A DNA stretch of 64,000 bases from NCBI GenBank assembly GCA_026122225.1, contig JANEZZ010000802.1:496001-560000 (forward strand), read 5' to 3'. The notes beneath the pieces are model-generated. The model saw nothing but the letters and a program-made list of their open reading frames with translations. It was not told where the DNA came from and did not search any database. The first letter of the stretch is position 1, and every line of letters starts with the position of its first letter. Below, piece by piece: positions 21,261-33,399 of the stretch. Source of the stretch: Heloderma charlesbogerti (lineage: Eukaryota; Chordata; Lepidosauria; Squamata; Helodermatidae). The position numbers were made by a program, and so were the translations under genes.

Positions 21261-23394
21261 TGTTGTCTGGGACGGATAGGAAGGTTTCAGAAATTGAAGA
21301 CAATACTTCTCCGTGGTTTGTGTTTGTTTTGGGACATCTAGAGTGCCAGTAAGTCTAGGGTTGTTACTGTTATCGAGAAATGGTCCAGGAGAGTTTTACT
21401 TCCATGCAAAAATACTAGGGAATGTAAGAGCAGTGAAAAAGTTGAGGAAAAAAAACATTCCACTAGGTGTCTGCAGTACTTGTTTGCTACCATCACAGAC
21501 AGTCTTTGCAGTTTCTCATCCAGGAGTGTGTCTTGCTGTGTTAAATGTGGCTTACTCTCAGGTAGCTGTGCATAGGATTGCTGTGTGAGTCTCCTAGGGG
21601 GCCAGATAGTAAGGATGGTTAAGCTTGGCTGCTGCTGCTATCTTCTCAGAACCTCTTAGCCTTTACCAGTGCTGCCAGCTTTCTGAACAGCAGGTTAAAA
21701 ATGTATTACGCCTGGTACATTTTATATGGCAGTGGCCAGTGAGGTGGCAGTGGCAATAACAGTGGCCTAAGGAGTCCTGTGAAAATAGCAAGGTCTGTGT
21801 GTTTTACCATTTCCAATCAATGTGCCATATTTTAAATGTAAAACACATCTATCGAATCTGTGTAAGGAGACACTACATTTTACCAAGCAGATTCTTTCAT
21901 ACTTAAGTAGCTGTAACTATGGTAAAGGCAAGATTTCCTTGCAGGCATAAAATAGATTAAAATTGTCTGTTTTGCAAGCATTCTCTCTCTCTTACTCACC
22001 CTGCTTCTATAATCTCATGGGAATGTGTACAAGCATTCTAGATGCTCAGGAAGAGGTATCGTCAATACAGCTTCTGTGGGAAGGCTGTATAGGTGGGGAG
22101 GAATTTGACTAACCAGTCAGAGCATTGGCTGCAGGTCTCCAGTTACTAATGAATAATACACCCATTACCCTGTTTCTTTGGTTCTGCACGTGTATTAAAT
22201 AGCTTCATAATAGCCACTAATGGCCAGCTGCTTGACATTAGCTAATACTAATACTCCATCAAAGATGTCTAGACTAAATGGTGTTAAAGCTGAAGCTGTA
22301 TTTAAGGTTATGCTAACTTTGATTCAATTAGGGGGCATTTTAAAAGAAAGTGATCTTGATTTCTTATGTTCATTTTTAGGGAACAGTCACACTTCCAAAC
22401 TCAGAGGTGTGTTTTTTTTTTTGCTTTGCAGATATTACTTGTGCACAGGAAGGAACATATATACTACATACACTGCAAAGCTTGTACAGATGATGGTTGC
22501 ATGATCTTTTTTTTTTAAAAAAAGAAAACTTGTCTGCTCAAGAATTGAGGCTGTCTTTTCAGTGTACATATACAGCATTATGATGCTGGCCAAGGGAAGA
22601 CAAAGGTACAAATGCTATAGATGTGAGAGTATAGCCCAACCTGGGTATATATCTGCTCTAAAGAATAAAAATTTAGCACCAAGGTAACCCAGATTCTTCC
22701 TTTTAAAAAAGCTGAATACTGCAATCTATTTAACTAAACAAATGTTACTATTTTGTATTGTGCTTCTGGTAGTCATCCAAAGGGTCAAGAGCTGAGCAAG
22801 ACCATAGCATATCTTGCTCCTTACCAAGCCTTGAAACTTGCTGAAAGCTAAAAATTTTCAGGAACTGTATTCTGCACCCAGTACTATGTTCTGCACTTCG
22901 CAACGAGGTGAATATTGAACCACAAAATGCATACACATTGTTCTTGGCCACCTTTATTGATCAAATATTTAAAGAACACACTACCCAGCAATTCTGGTTT
23001 ACCTGTCTTCATTCTCAGTCTTTGATTTACCATGAATTTGAGTGAATTTGTTCTCATGGTGCCTCCGGTCCATGTATTCCAGACTTCTGGTTTAGGTTGT
23101 CTTGAACTGATGCCTATCTAATGGGGTGAGGGCATTTGGCAGTAGCAGCAATACTGTACTTCCCAAGTCTTCCTAATTTCTGCTCCTCAGTTTTGTAAAG
23201 ACATGCACTATTCTCCCCCTCACATTGCATCCTAATCTCTCCCACACATTTCCATTCTTTCCTTTGGGCAAATGATCCCCCTCCGCCTTCCTTACCCCTC
23301 CCCCTCCCCCCTCCCCACCAAAAGAATTCTCTTTGGTTGGGTCTACACATGTAGCAGAATGTAGTGATAGATTGTTTACTTTTGCTATTGATTT
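21261..23394. other. Non-coding stretch
   Basis: It includes a C/T-rich tract at 23275-23320 and A/T runs near 22410 and 22510. The Gly-rich reverse-strand frame over the C/T tract is a composition artefact. No gene is recognised. Confidence 0.4.
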
Positions 23395-23530
23395 TTCCAC
23401 TGTGTGGTTTTATGGTAATTTTTATTGCTTTTATGACATTTTTATTGATTTTGTATTGGGACCTAATATTGTTATTATGTCTGGAAGCCACCTTGTAATC
23501 TCCCCCGCCCCCCAGCTATAATTGAAAGGT
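23395..23530 (+). mobile_element. Possible LINE or SINE 3' tail fragment
   Basis: A T-rich run ends in GGAAGCCACCTTGTAATC and GAAAGGTAGGGATCATCAG. This is reminiscent of the GCCACCTTG...GAAAGGTGGGAT ending of the 5S-SINE at 59.46 kb. It is weak and diverged. Confidence 0.35.
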
Positions 23531-25585
23531 AGGGATCATCAGAATCCTTTGCACACAGGGCTATATCTACGGTGGAAGTGAATTGCACTAGTATGTTGCC
23601 CATAGTGTAAAGTTTGGGCTAGCCAATCGTTGACATGTTGAAAAAAAATATAGAGGAGCAGGTGAAATATGGGCAAGTTTGTTCTGGTATATATGGCATA
23701 AATATGCAGCCTTTGAGAATATTTCTGTTCTTTTATATCTTTATAATATTTTGGAGGAGTGAATGTAAGTAGGGGGTGCTTTCTTTGGTTTTATGGAGAA
23801 ACAGCATGTTGCTTCTCTGAAAAGATAATAGTGTATCCTTTTACAGCCTCTGATAAATGCAGTGTCTATAAGAATAATGCTTGCGAACTGCATGCTGATT
23901 TTTTGATGGCTCAAAACTCTCAGAATAAAAGAAAAACAAACCATCTTGGTCTGGATAGCTAGTAAACAGACTTGGAATAAATACAGGAGATGACTTCAAA
24001 CTTGAATGCAAGAAACACTTTTAAAAAGGTCTATGTCAACCATACCACAATAACTCTAAAATGAGGAAGGGTTGCAAGAATAAAAGCGTGAAAGGTTAAG
24101 CTCTTGTTGCCAAGTGTATGTCTCATGTATGCATTATCATGCTTTTTGGGGGGTAATGGTCAGTATTACCCATATTGTGTACTGTTTACATGTTTGAGTT
24201 CTTGTTTGGATTTTACTTGGTGATTTGATATTAATTTTTAATGTGAAAGCACTTAGCATTAGGAGTTTGACATTTTGTCTGACCTTAATCACCAGGAGGA
24301 TCATGAGAGGTTTATTCAGTGGGAAGAGAACTGTTACAGCACTGACAAAAATGATGGGAAATAAGTAAACAGCCTTTTAAATCTTCTCCAGAAATCAATA
24401 GGGTTTAAAGATGATGGACGCTGGTATTTTTTCTTTCTTTTTTTCTTTTGCTGCTTAAGGACTTCAACCTTTTACGGGAAATGTCTTCTAGAAGTGTCAG
24501 CAATTTTTTTTCCTGAGCACAATGAATCATTGCTCCAAATAGAACACTCTGCATAGAACACTTTATCATTTATTACAGTGATGATGTTGTACGAGACTTA
24601 TTGTGGTAATGCAGTTGATGTTTTGCAATTTAGTGCTAAAAAAAATGATGTAGGCTTTCATAAACTCTAATTGTTGTATCAGCAGGCACTTTCTTTGTAA
24701 AATATAAATGGAGAAATTGGTGGTTTTCATTCTTTTAGTGAAATGCTTTTCTTTTCTGTCCCCTCCTCCATCTCTCCTCAGTCAGGTTTTCTTAAGGTCA
24801 GTGAGAGCTTTGCTAAAGTGACAGTTGTCAGCATCATTTAATAATGAAAGGTAATAGTTCTGGAGTAATTGAATCAGTAGTCTTTTTTAAAAGGTACAGG
24901 TTTTGAATTGCCAAATAATATCATATAAATATATATTCTGTTTTCATGAATGATTTAGTAGACACTAAGCTGATGTAGAATTTAGTAATGTATCCACAAA
25001 CAACTATGTTCAGACCCGAGTATTCCTGCATTGATTTACATCATCAATCGCGCGCGCTCCTGGTTTCTTATGTACTAGCCAATGCTGAATTCATTTTTTA
25101 CATTGGCCAATTGTATTATTATTTCAAACCAAGCATGGTTGCTATTAACTAGTAGTTGAGAACTTGGAAAAGCTCTGTGAATTTGTATCTCTGTACAGCT
25201 GTTTACTTCGAATGAAATGCTTGGCAATTAAAATAGGACTCTAATTCTATGCTAATACCTGAGCAGAACTGTGTAGAATTATTCTACACATTCTTCTAAA
25301 TAAAATTCTTTCTTAGTCACTTTTGATTAATGATGCCATTGCCGTACTTTGGCTTCAGCTCTTATTATTGTTCAGCTTAGAATTCTCTTCTGTGCAAGCT
25401 GAATGGAAAATGTTTTAATTTCTCAATTGATTAGCCATATGGCATATATAGTACTGGGAACTATTTAGAGCGATTCTTCCTAATTTCTTGTGAAGCAATC
25501 TGTACCTACCATTAGCTTTTTTGTTAATATTTATATAGTTTGTGGCTCATGTGACAGCAAAATAAGATTAGGGTTTTGATCCTAG
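23531..25585. other. AT-rich complex non-coding stretch
   Basis: No transposon or exon was recognised. Sequence at about 24.54-25.42 kb is AT-rich, non-repetitive and dense in TAAT/ATTA motifs, which would be compatible with conserved regulatory DNA. There is no direct proof. A short CGCGCGCG run lies near 25050. Confidence 0.3.
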
Positions 25586-25685
25586 CAGGTGTAGACCAGC
25601 CTTCTGCAAGCTATGCCCTGCAGATGTGTTTGACTGCAGCTCCCATTCTGCTCAGCCGGGATGGCCAATGGGGTGGGGAAGGCTG
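25586..25685. mobile_element. Degenerate palindromic MITE
   Basis: ACCAGCCTTCTGCAAGCTATG and GGTGGGGAAGGCTGGT are terminal inverted sequences around CAGATGTGTTTGACTGCAGC and TCCCATTCTG. The same pattern (AGCCTTCCCCAA...CCCTCCAGATGT...CTCCCATCAT) is seen at 60.70 kb. Confidence 0.45.
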
Positions 25686-25844
25686 GTATACAGTTTTATC
25701 TCCACTCAAGACTCTTAGAGAATTTGAAGATAAGGAGACATGCTCAAACAATGTAGTTGTCTCAGTTGGCACGTGTTGTTGACACAAATCTTGCCATATT
25801 GCAGAGGCATAAAGTAGTATGGTAGTACAAGATGTTTTGAATCT

Positions 25845-25955
25845 TTTTGTGCTTGTTTTATTAGCTACTGTTCTGTGAACTGCCCAGAGAGCTTCAGCTA
25901 TTGGGAGGTATAGAAATGAAATCAATAAAATAAAAAATAAAATAAAATAAATACT
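25845..25955 (+). mobile_element. L2-type LINE 3' tail
   Basis: GTGAACTGCCCAGAGAGCTT, GGTATAGAAATGAAATC and then an (AATAAA)n tail. It is 5'-truncated and has no coding part. Confidence 0.65.
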
Positions 25956-26060
25956 GTGGGCACCTCCCTTTTCAAGAGGAAAAGTGGGATGTAAAATCTA
26001 TTTATAGATAGATTTAAAAAATGAATAGTGGCTCCATGAGTCGAGTATTTCCAGAGTGCC

Positions 26061-26145
26061 GTCTTGCTATCCATCATGCATAAGTGAGTCCTGTTGACTT
26101 CTATGGAACTTCTGCAAAAGTAACTAAGCAGCAGGGTTGCAGCCT
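26061..26145. mobile_element. ~90-bp palindromic MITE-like repeat, diverged
   Basis: CATGCATAAGTGAGTCCTGT...ACTTCTGCAAAAGTAACTAA...GGGTTGCAGCCTC follows the same consensus order as the copy at 3378. Confidence 0.4.
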
Positions 26146-27021
26146 CAGCTTGCACCACAGCCTTTCTGTGCAACGTTAGTGGAGCCTGCTTGTCTCTCTT
26201 TGTAGAGGGAAACATATACTTTATACAGATTCTGACCAGCACCAGGTTGTGTTAGTGAGGGAGTTGCACTGCAAGCCAGTAGGAACTGTTGACAGCACAG
26301 CAAATTACTTCTGCTCTGATGTAAGGGGTTTGGTGGTCTTCTTGCTCTGGAGATCTTGTATCCCAGCACTACCACACACCAGAGCATAGGATTAGGCTTT
26401 TAAGTCTGGTATAACTAGGAGATGTCTCCACACTTCATATGACAGTCACCTACTAGTGTTTTCTGTATTGGAGTTCCAAACAACGATTACACAAAGTATG
26501 GACTACATATCCATGTCTCTAACCACCTGTGTATACATGTTAGGGAGCCTGATCCACTCTTTCTTTTAAGCTTCGATTTTGAGACTTTTGGCAAATGAAC
26601 AGAAACCCTTTGATCAGCCCCAGCTTTCTCTTTATTGCCCCTTTCTAGAAAAAAAAAGTGGTATAGTGAAAGGCCTCTGCCAAGCAATGCTGAGTCAGTC
26701 ACTTGTGTTCCTTTAGAGAGACGAGTCAACTTTCAGAGAGACTGAAATGTCCTTGTTTTTTTCTCCTATAGTGAGAAGTGGGAAAGCTTTGATACTCAGT
26801 TGCACCTACTGTATGTCAAGTTTGGCATATTGCTAGTGATGACATTTCTTGCCAAGTCTCTGGAATTGCGTTTGACTTGGAAATGTCTGCAGGGTTTGTA
26901 GAATTCCTCATTCCTGCTATAAGGCCCCCCTGCTCTATACATTGCCTGTACCCTTTTCATTTTAGAGTTTGTTGCAGCTGACATCATGGTGATAGCGCCA
27001 TTGTGAAGGCCAACTTAGCCT
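26146..27021. other. Non-coding stretch upstream of the BovB insertion
   Basis: No coding or repeat signature recognised. Confidence 0.4.
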
Positions 27022-27033
27022 GTTTTAATCAAT
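27022..27033. repeat. BovB target-site duplication, 3' copy
   Basis: GTTTTAATCAAT, identical to 30256-30267. Confidence 0.9.
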
Positions 27034-30000
27034 TTGTTGTTGTTGTTCAGTCGTTCAGTCGTGTCCGACTCTTCGTGACCCCATGGACCATAGCACGCCA
27101 GGCCTTCCTGTCCTGCACTCTCTCCCGGAGCGTGCTCAAGTTCATATTCATTGCATCCGTGATGCTATCTAGCCATCTCATCCTCTGCCGTCCCCTTCTC
27201 CTTTTGCCTTCAGTCTTTCCCAGCATCAGGGTCTTTTCCAGAGAGTTTTCTCTTCGCATTAGGTGGCCAAAATATTGGAGCTTCAGCTTCAGTATCTGTC
27301 CTTCCAATGAGCAGTCAGGGTTGATTTCCTTTAGGATGGACTGATTTGACCTCCTTGCAGTCCAGGGGACTCGTAAGAGTCTTCTCCAGCACCACAGTTC
27401 GAAAGCATCAATTCTTCGGCGCTCAGCCTTCCTTATAGTCCAGCTCTCACAGCCATACATTACCACTGGGAAAACCATAGCTTTGACTAGACGGACCTTT
27501 GTCGGCAAGGTGATGTCTCTGCTTCTTACTATGCTGTCTAGGTTTGCCATAGCTTTCCTCCCAAGGAGCAAGCGTCTTTTAATTTCATGGCTACAGTCAC
27601 CGTCTGCGGTGATCTTGGAGCCCAGGAAAGTAAAATCTGTCACTGCTTCCATTTCTTCCCCTTCTATAAGCCAGGAAGTGATAGGGCCGGATGCCATGAT
27701 CTTAGTTTTTTTAATGTTGAGTTTCAAACCAGCTTTTGCACTCTCCTCTTTCACCCTCAACAAGAGGCTCTTGAGATCCTCTTCGCTTTCTGCCATTAGG
27801 GTGGTATCGTCTGCATATCGGAGGTTGTTGATAATTCTCCCGGCAATCTTAATTCCGACCTCTGATTCATCCAACCCGGCATTTCTCATGATGTACTCTG
27901 CATATAAGTTAAATAAGCAGGGTGACAATATGCAGCCTTGTCGTACTCCTTTCCCAATTTTGAACCACTCGGTTGTTCCATGTCTGGTTCTTACTGTTGC
28001 TTCTTGACCCTCGTACAGGTTTCTCAGGAGACAGGTAAGGTGGTCTGGTACTCCCATCACTTTAAGAATTTGCCACAGTTTGTTGTGATCCACACAATCA
28101 AAGGCTTTAGCGTAGTCAATGAAGCAGAAATAGACGTTTTTCTGGAATTCTCTTGCTTTCTCCATGATGCAGCGAATGTTGGCGATTTGATCTCTCGTTC
28201 CTCTGCCTCTTCTAAACCCAGCTTGTACTTCCGGTAGTTCTCGGTTCGCATACTGCTGAAGCCTAGCTTGTAGGATTTTGAGCATCACCTTGCTGGCATG
28301 TGAAATGAGCGCAATTGTGCGGTAGTTTGAACACTCTTTGGCGTTGCCCTTCTTTGGAATTGGAATGTAAACTGACCTTTTCCAGTCTTGTGGCCACTGT
28401 TGAGTGTTCCAGATTTGTTGGCATATTGAATGCAGCACTTTAACAGCATCATCTTTTAGGATTTTAAATAGCTCGGCTGGAATACTGTCATCTCCGCTAG
28501 CTTTGTTGTTACTAATGCTTCCTAAGGCCCACTTGACTTCACTCTCTAGGATGTCCGGCTCAAGTTCAGTGACTGCACTATCATGGCTATCAGGGACATT
28601 CAGATCTTTCCTGTATAGTTCTTCTGTGTATTCTTGCCACCTCTTCTTAATCTCATCTGCTTCTGTTAGGTCCCTGCCTTCTTTGTCCTTTATCATGCCC
28701 GTCTTTGCACAAAACGTTCCCTTGAGATCTCCAATTTTCTTGAAGAGATCTCTAGTCTTTCCCATTCTGTTGTTTTCCTCGATTTCTTTGCATTGTTCAT
28801 TTAAGAAGGCCTTCTTGTCTCTCCTTGCTATTCTCTGGAACTCTGCATTCAGTTGGGTATATCTTCCCCTTTCTCCCTTGCTTTTCGCTTCCCTTCTTTC
28901 GTGAGCTACTTGTAAAGCCTCCTCAGACAGCCACTTGGCTTTCTTGCATTTCTTTTTCTTTGGGACGGATTTCGTTGCTGCCTCCTGAACAATGTTACGG
29001 ACCTCCGTCCATAGTTCCTCAGGCACTCTGTCTATCAGGTCTAATCCCTGAAATCTATTCCTCACCTCCACTGTATATTCATCAGGGATATGATTTAGGT
29101 CATACCTGAACGGTTTAGTGGTTTTCCCGACGTTCTTCAATTTCAGCCGAAATTTTGCAAGAAGCAGCTCATGATCTGAGCCACAGTCAGCTCCAGGTCT
29201 TGTTTTTACTGACTGTATGGAGCTTCTCCATCTTTGGCTGCAAAGGACATAATCAATCTGATTTCAATATTGACCATCTGGTGACGTCCATGTGTAGAGT
29301 CGCCTCTTGTGCTGTTGGAAAAGAGTGTTTGCTATGATCAGCATGTTCTCTTGGCAAAACTCTATTAGCTTTTGTCCTGCTTCATTTTGTACACCAAGGC
29401 CATGCTTGCCTGTTATCCCGGTGATTTCTTGACTTCCTACTTTAGCATTCCAATCCCCTATGATGAAGAGGACATCTTTTTTTGGTGTTAGTTCTAGAAG
29501 GTGCTGTAGGTCTTCATAGAACCGATCAACCTCAGCTTCTTCGGCCTCAGTGGTTGGGGCATAGACTTGAATTACTGTGATGTTGAATGGTTTGCCTTGG
29601 ATTCGTACTGAGATCATTCTATCATTTTTAAGATTGTACCCCAGTACTGCTTTTCCCACCCTTTTGTTGACTATGAGTGCTACTCCATTTCTTCTAAGGG
29701 ATTCTTGCCCACAATAGTAGATATGATGGTCACCTGAATTAAATTCGCCCATGCCTGTCCATTTTAGTTCGCTGATTCCCAAGATGTCGATGTTCAATCT
29801 TGCCATCTCATGTTTGACCACCTCCAACTTACCTTGATTCATTGATCTGACATTCCAGGTTCCTAAACAATATTGTTCTTTACAGCATCGGATTTTCTTT
29901 TCACCGCCAGACACATCCACAGCTGAGTGTCCTTTCGGGTTTGGCCCAGCCGCTTCACTCTTTCTGGCGCTACTTGGAAATACCCTCTGCTCTTCCCCAG

Positions 30001-30255
30001 TAGCATATTGGACACCTTCCGACCTGAGGGGCTCATCTTCCGGCGTCATATCTTTTAGCCTTGTGATACGTTCCATGGGGTTTTCTTGGCAAGAATACTG
30101 GAGTGGGTTGCCATTTCCTTCTCCAGTGGACCACTTTTTGTCAGAACTCTCTGCCATGACCTGTCCGTCTTGGGTGGCCCTGCACGGCATAGCTTATGGC
30201 TTCACTGAGTTACGCAAGCCCCTTCGCCACAACAAGGCAGTGATCCATGAAGGGG
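27034..30255 (-). mobile_element. Near full-length BovB (RTE) LINE
   Basis: This is a 3.2-kb non-LTR retrotransposon on the minus strand. It is bounded by identical 12-bp target-site duplications (27022-27033 and 30256-30267) and ends in a short (CAA)n-type tail, as RTE elements do. One long ORF (27047-30190) encodes an apurinic-like endonuclease and a reverse transcriptase, broken by a single TGA. The length is close to the usual full BovB size, so it is not 5'-truncated, unlike the copy at 61.7 kb. BovB is abundant in squamates and ruminants and is a classic case of horizontal transfer between animals. It inserts by target-primed reverse transcription. Sequence quality suggests a fairly young insertion. 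Confidence 0.95.
27047..30190 (-). pseudogene. BovB endonuclease-reverse transcriptase ORF with one premature stop
   Basis: The single frame starts at ATG 30190 and ends at TGA 27047, 1,048 codons counting the internal and final stops. Endonuclease: TWNVRSMN (Asn113), SELKW (Glu141), VYAPT (Tyr210), GDWNAKVG (Asp246), then SDH around codons 338-340. Reverse transcriptase: IPIPKKGNAKECSNYRTIAL, FIDYAKAFDCVDH (catalytic Asp), KGVRQGCILSPCLFNLY, and RYADDTTLMA with YADD near codon 792. The C-terminal region follows with FLGSKITADG and ends RTRLND. The only break is TGA at 29264-29266, codon 309, between YTWTSPDGQY and NQIDYVL, inside the endonuclease and before the essential SDH. The stop fits a CGA-to-TGA change at a CpG. 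The frame stays open downstream to the end. Readthrough is conceivable but unsupported. Confidence 0.93.
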
Positions 30256-30267
30256 GTTTTAATCAAT
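30256..30267. repeat. BovB target-site duplication, 5' copy
   Basis: GTTTTAATCAAT, identical to 27022-27033. Confidence 0.9.
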
Positions 30268-31009
30268 ACTGGAAATTAAAGTAAGAAAAGTATGTTATGA
30301 GCAGCATTCTATGCTGCTGTATATTTCTTTGATTATCATCCTGTAGCTTGGCACTTCCAGTATGGTTGATAGTATGTTTTTCCTCTTCCCAAACAAGTCT
30401 GGGTGTGTGGGGGTGAGAGTATTGGGGGGGGGGAAGACGCATGGATCGAGGTACAGAGTGGGAGCTGAAGATCATGTAGGTCAGTTCCCTTCCAAATGTA
30501 GGATCCTCTGTGCACCCAGTAATGTTCACCTAACACTTTAACCCCATTCCAGATTAGTCCACATGATCCACATTATAATGTGCCACAGGCAGGAGAATAG
30601 GGATTAAAAGAGTGGTGTGTTGGTGTTTGGTTAATATCTATAATGCAGCACCAGTGAACATGATACTTTATACAACTTCATAGACAACATAGAGATGTCC
30701 GAGCTCCTAAGGTTTTATAATCTAAAATAGACAGTGTGGCAACAAAGATTAGGGAGGAATGAATGTGAGCAAAACCTGCTCTGCGTACTTCAAGCATGGT
30801 TATAATTGGCAATGAAGATTAAACTGATAAGTCAAATGCCACATGAAGAAGCTGGGTTTTGAGGAGGCATTAGGAGGAATGATACAAGTTGACGCCATGT
30901 GTGTGTTCAAGGAGGGAGTTCCTTGCATACAGGTCAGCAAGGGAGAATAGGTAAACTTGTTTAAGAACCATTTGGATACTTTGCCTTTAGTTAAATTGTC
31001 AGAGTGGTC
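30268..31009. other. Non-coding stretch
   Basis: It contains a G run near 30424-30433. No gene or repeat family was recognised. Confidence 0.4.
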
Positions 31010-31330
31010 ATATTTGGATAATCAAGTCTTGGCTTAGTAAGCTGAGGTATGAACAAGCTGCACACAGCCACTTTGTGCCTCTCTTTGTGTGAATGAGGAA
31101 GCCAGGAAGCCATATTTAAACATATGTTATGTCCAAACCAGTGAACTACAGTTAATGGCTTCCAAACCAGACAGGATATGGAAGCCATGGTATAAAGTTG
31201 GCTTCCATATCCTGGATTGTTTGGAAGCTATTGACCATAGTTTGGATGTAATAGAAAGCTATGATTTATTAGGGCTTCCTGGTTTATTTCCCCACTTGTA
31301 TGAAGGGAGGAGCATTGCAGATCCATGAAG
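31010..31330. mobile_element. Palindromic non-autonomous DNA transposon
   Basis: A long central palindrome (31128-31250) has arms containing CAGGATATGGAAGCCA and TGGCTTCCATATCCTG around an 11-bp loop. The outer parts include ATGTCCAAACCAGTGAAC and ATAGTTTGGATGTAAT. GAAGCCAGGAAGCC near 31099 and GGGCTTCCTGGTTTATT near 31272 form another outer pair. No ORF of interest. Confidence 0.55.
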
Positions 31331-32439
31331 CTCGTTATTATCTCAGGTTATTAAGCTGGGATTTGAACATCTGAATGTGGCCAGTATTTGTAATTATAAA
31401 CATGGGAGGAACTGTTTTGTGCAAATTTCTGTAGTTGTCTTATTGCTTCTTAATTATGTCTTGACGAGCGAGTGTCTCATCATAGAAAAATGAAATCAGT
31501 TGTGCTTATGTACTGTTATGCATTAATAGTGCACTGACAAATAATTGGGCCCCTTAGGTTCATTACCTCCATGGTTTCTCTAATTCTAGGTTTAACTGGA
31601 CAACGCATTTTGGCTTGACTTGGCACTCTTGGTCCATGAATTTAATAAAATGAAAACCAAAGCATTTGCAGCACTTTTATATATCTTCAGAATTAAAAAG
31701 AGCTGACAGTTTTAGTGGCAGAGCAAATGTTAATGCCTGTTACATTGATGTTAGAGGACCCAGTCATTTGTCAGTGTGCTATAATGCATGCAGTACATCT
31801 TCATTTTATAGGCATATAGAAATTGGCTTCATGTTTCCAAGATGAACTGGCGATCAAGTTGTAATTAACCTTTTGAACTTTGCTTTGTAATAGAATAGCC
31901 AATTAGTATACATTATCAATTGCAGTCAATTCATTGTTGCTGTAAAAGAGATGTTGTGAAGAGATGTGGCTAGTAATTTATTAATTTTCACCCCAAAGTA
32001 AATAAAATAAAATCCTAAAACCTCTGGAATAAGTTCAAGTAAAGTAAATTCCTTGCGCTCAACTGTAGCACTTGCCCAGTTGTTGGCTAGTCTCTAAAGT
32101 AAAAAAGGTAAATGTTTTGCTATTGCTGTGCAAGAGGATGTTTAATGGTTTAGAGTCTGCATCAACTAACTATAAGCATGCACACAAGTTTAGGAGCCAA
32201 GGCAGCACCTCTACTAGTGGCAATTTTAAGAAGCAGGGCTGATAAATAATTTCATATCCCTCAAGGGAGTCTACGTAGGGACAGTTATGTAACTTGGCAA
32301 GTATTCAGACTTTGTCCTTCAGCAATAAAGACAAGAGGGCAGTCTTAACTATATTTTATTAAAATGTTTACTAATTCAGTATCTATGAAACTGAAAGGCA
32401 GCTGAAAATGATTTGATACAGTTAAGAACTCATATGAAT
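31331..32439. other. AT-rich non-coding stretch
   Basis: No coding or repeat signature. The 31.64-32.00 kb part is complex and AT-rich. It might be conserved non-coding DNA, but this cannot be tested from one sequence. Confidence 0.3.
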
Positions 32440-32765
32440 ATATAACAGCTGCTGTATAACAAGTCATATCATTGGTCCATCTAGCCCAGTAACTGTCAGC
32501 TCCGACCTTCCTCAACCTGGTATCCTTCAGATGTTTTGGATTTCAACTCCCATCAGCACCAGCCAGCATGGCCAGTGGTAAGGAATGCTGGGAGTTACAG
32601 CCTCAAAACATGTGGAGGGCTCTAGGTTGGGGAAAGCTGCTCTTTTCTGACTGCCAGTGGCTCTCCATGTTCTTATGCATAACTCTTTCCCAGCCAAGGA
32701 TTGATCCTGAGACCTTGTGCATGCAAAGCATATTCTTTCCTATTGGGCTGTGGATAATTCCAACT
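32440..32765 (-). mobile_element. tRNA-derived SINE split by a MITE
   Basis: The plus strand shows ATTGGTCCATCTAGCCCAGT, then (after the nested MITE at 32507-32643) CTGACTGCCAGTGGCTCTCC, and finally GGATTGATCCTGAGACCTTG with TGCATGCAAAGCATATTC, the reverse complement of an eroded B box and the box-A-side linker. It is a reverse-strand copy of the SINE type at 18.5 and 59.6 kb. Confidence 0.65.
32507..32643. mobile_element. hAT-like palindromic MITE nested in the SINE
   Basis: The ends CTTCCTCAACCTGGTATCC and GGGCTCTAGGTTGGGGAAAG and the inner pair CCTTCAGATGTTTTGG / CAAAACATGTGGAGG are inverted. The flanks CTCCGAC (left) and TTCTGAC (right) look like a slightly diverged target duplication of about 8 bp, which is the hAT length. 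Confidence 0.6.
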
Positions 32766-33339
32766 CATACGAATACATTATAACTGCCTTGCACATTAGG
32801 AGAGGTGACCTGTACATTTTAAAAATAAAACACAGGCCCAAATGGCTGTTCTTGAAAATATCAGTGCCGAAGTCCCACAGTTAATCTTCATTGGACAGTG
32901 TCCTGAGCCAAATTGCTGGAAGAAGGCATTTCTGGCATTCTGAACCAGATGTGCTGATTGGCCCAGGGTAATTTTGTCCAGATTACAGAACTCAATGATG
33001 CATCAATAGCTGCTGTCAGCAGAGGGTACCTGTGAAGAATCAGTACAATAAAACCTCCCCCTCCCCTAAATGAAAGCTATATTGGACTAGACCTAAAGTG
33101 GATCACAAGTGTCAGAGAAGACATATTATTTCCAGATGGAGGCCCTTCTCTCTGTTGGGGTTGCTATTGGACATGGAAAGGCCTTGTGACCAGCTGTGGC
33201 ACCATCTTCAGTACCACAGCATCCTGACACCCACCATTTTGGAATGGGGCAAATACAAAATCAGTAAATATTAACATTCATGTGTATGACAATTACAATT
33301 TTAAAATTTTGCCTTAGGTATGTATTTTTTTAGATTCTG
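32766..33339. other. Non-coding stretch
   Basis: Nothing recognised. Confidence 0.4.
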
Positions 33340-33399
33340 AGTTGGTTCTAGTGTACATTTTAAGAAGGGACAAGTCTATATTTGCCAGTATTTCTTGCT

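Noticed and set aside
23114..23491. 125-codon minus-strand ORF with Gly-rich stretch
   Set aside because: Created by the C/T-rich tract at 23.28-23.32 kb.
27483..28904. Long plus-strand ORFs over BovB (174 and 166 codons)
   Set aside because: They are antisense to the BovB RT frame. The minus-strand protein has all the RT motifs.
27034..30255. Ruminant origin of the window because of BovB
   Set aside because: DIRS elements, CR1 and squamate-type SINEs are not expected in a ruminant genome, while BovB is also abundant in squamates.
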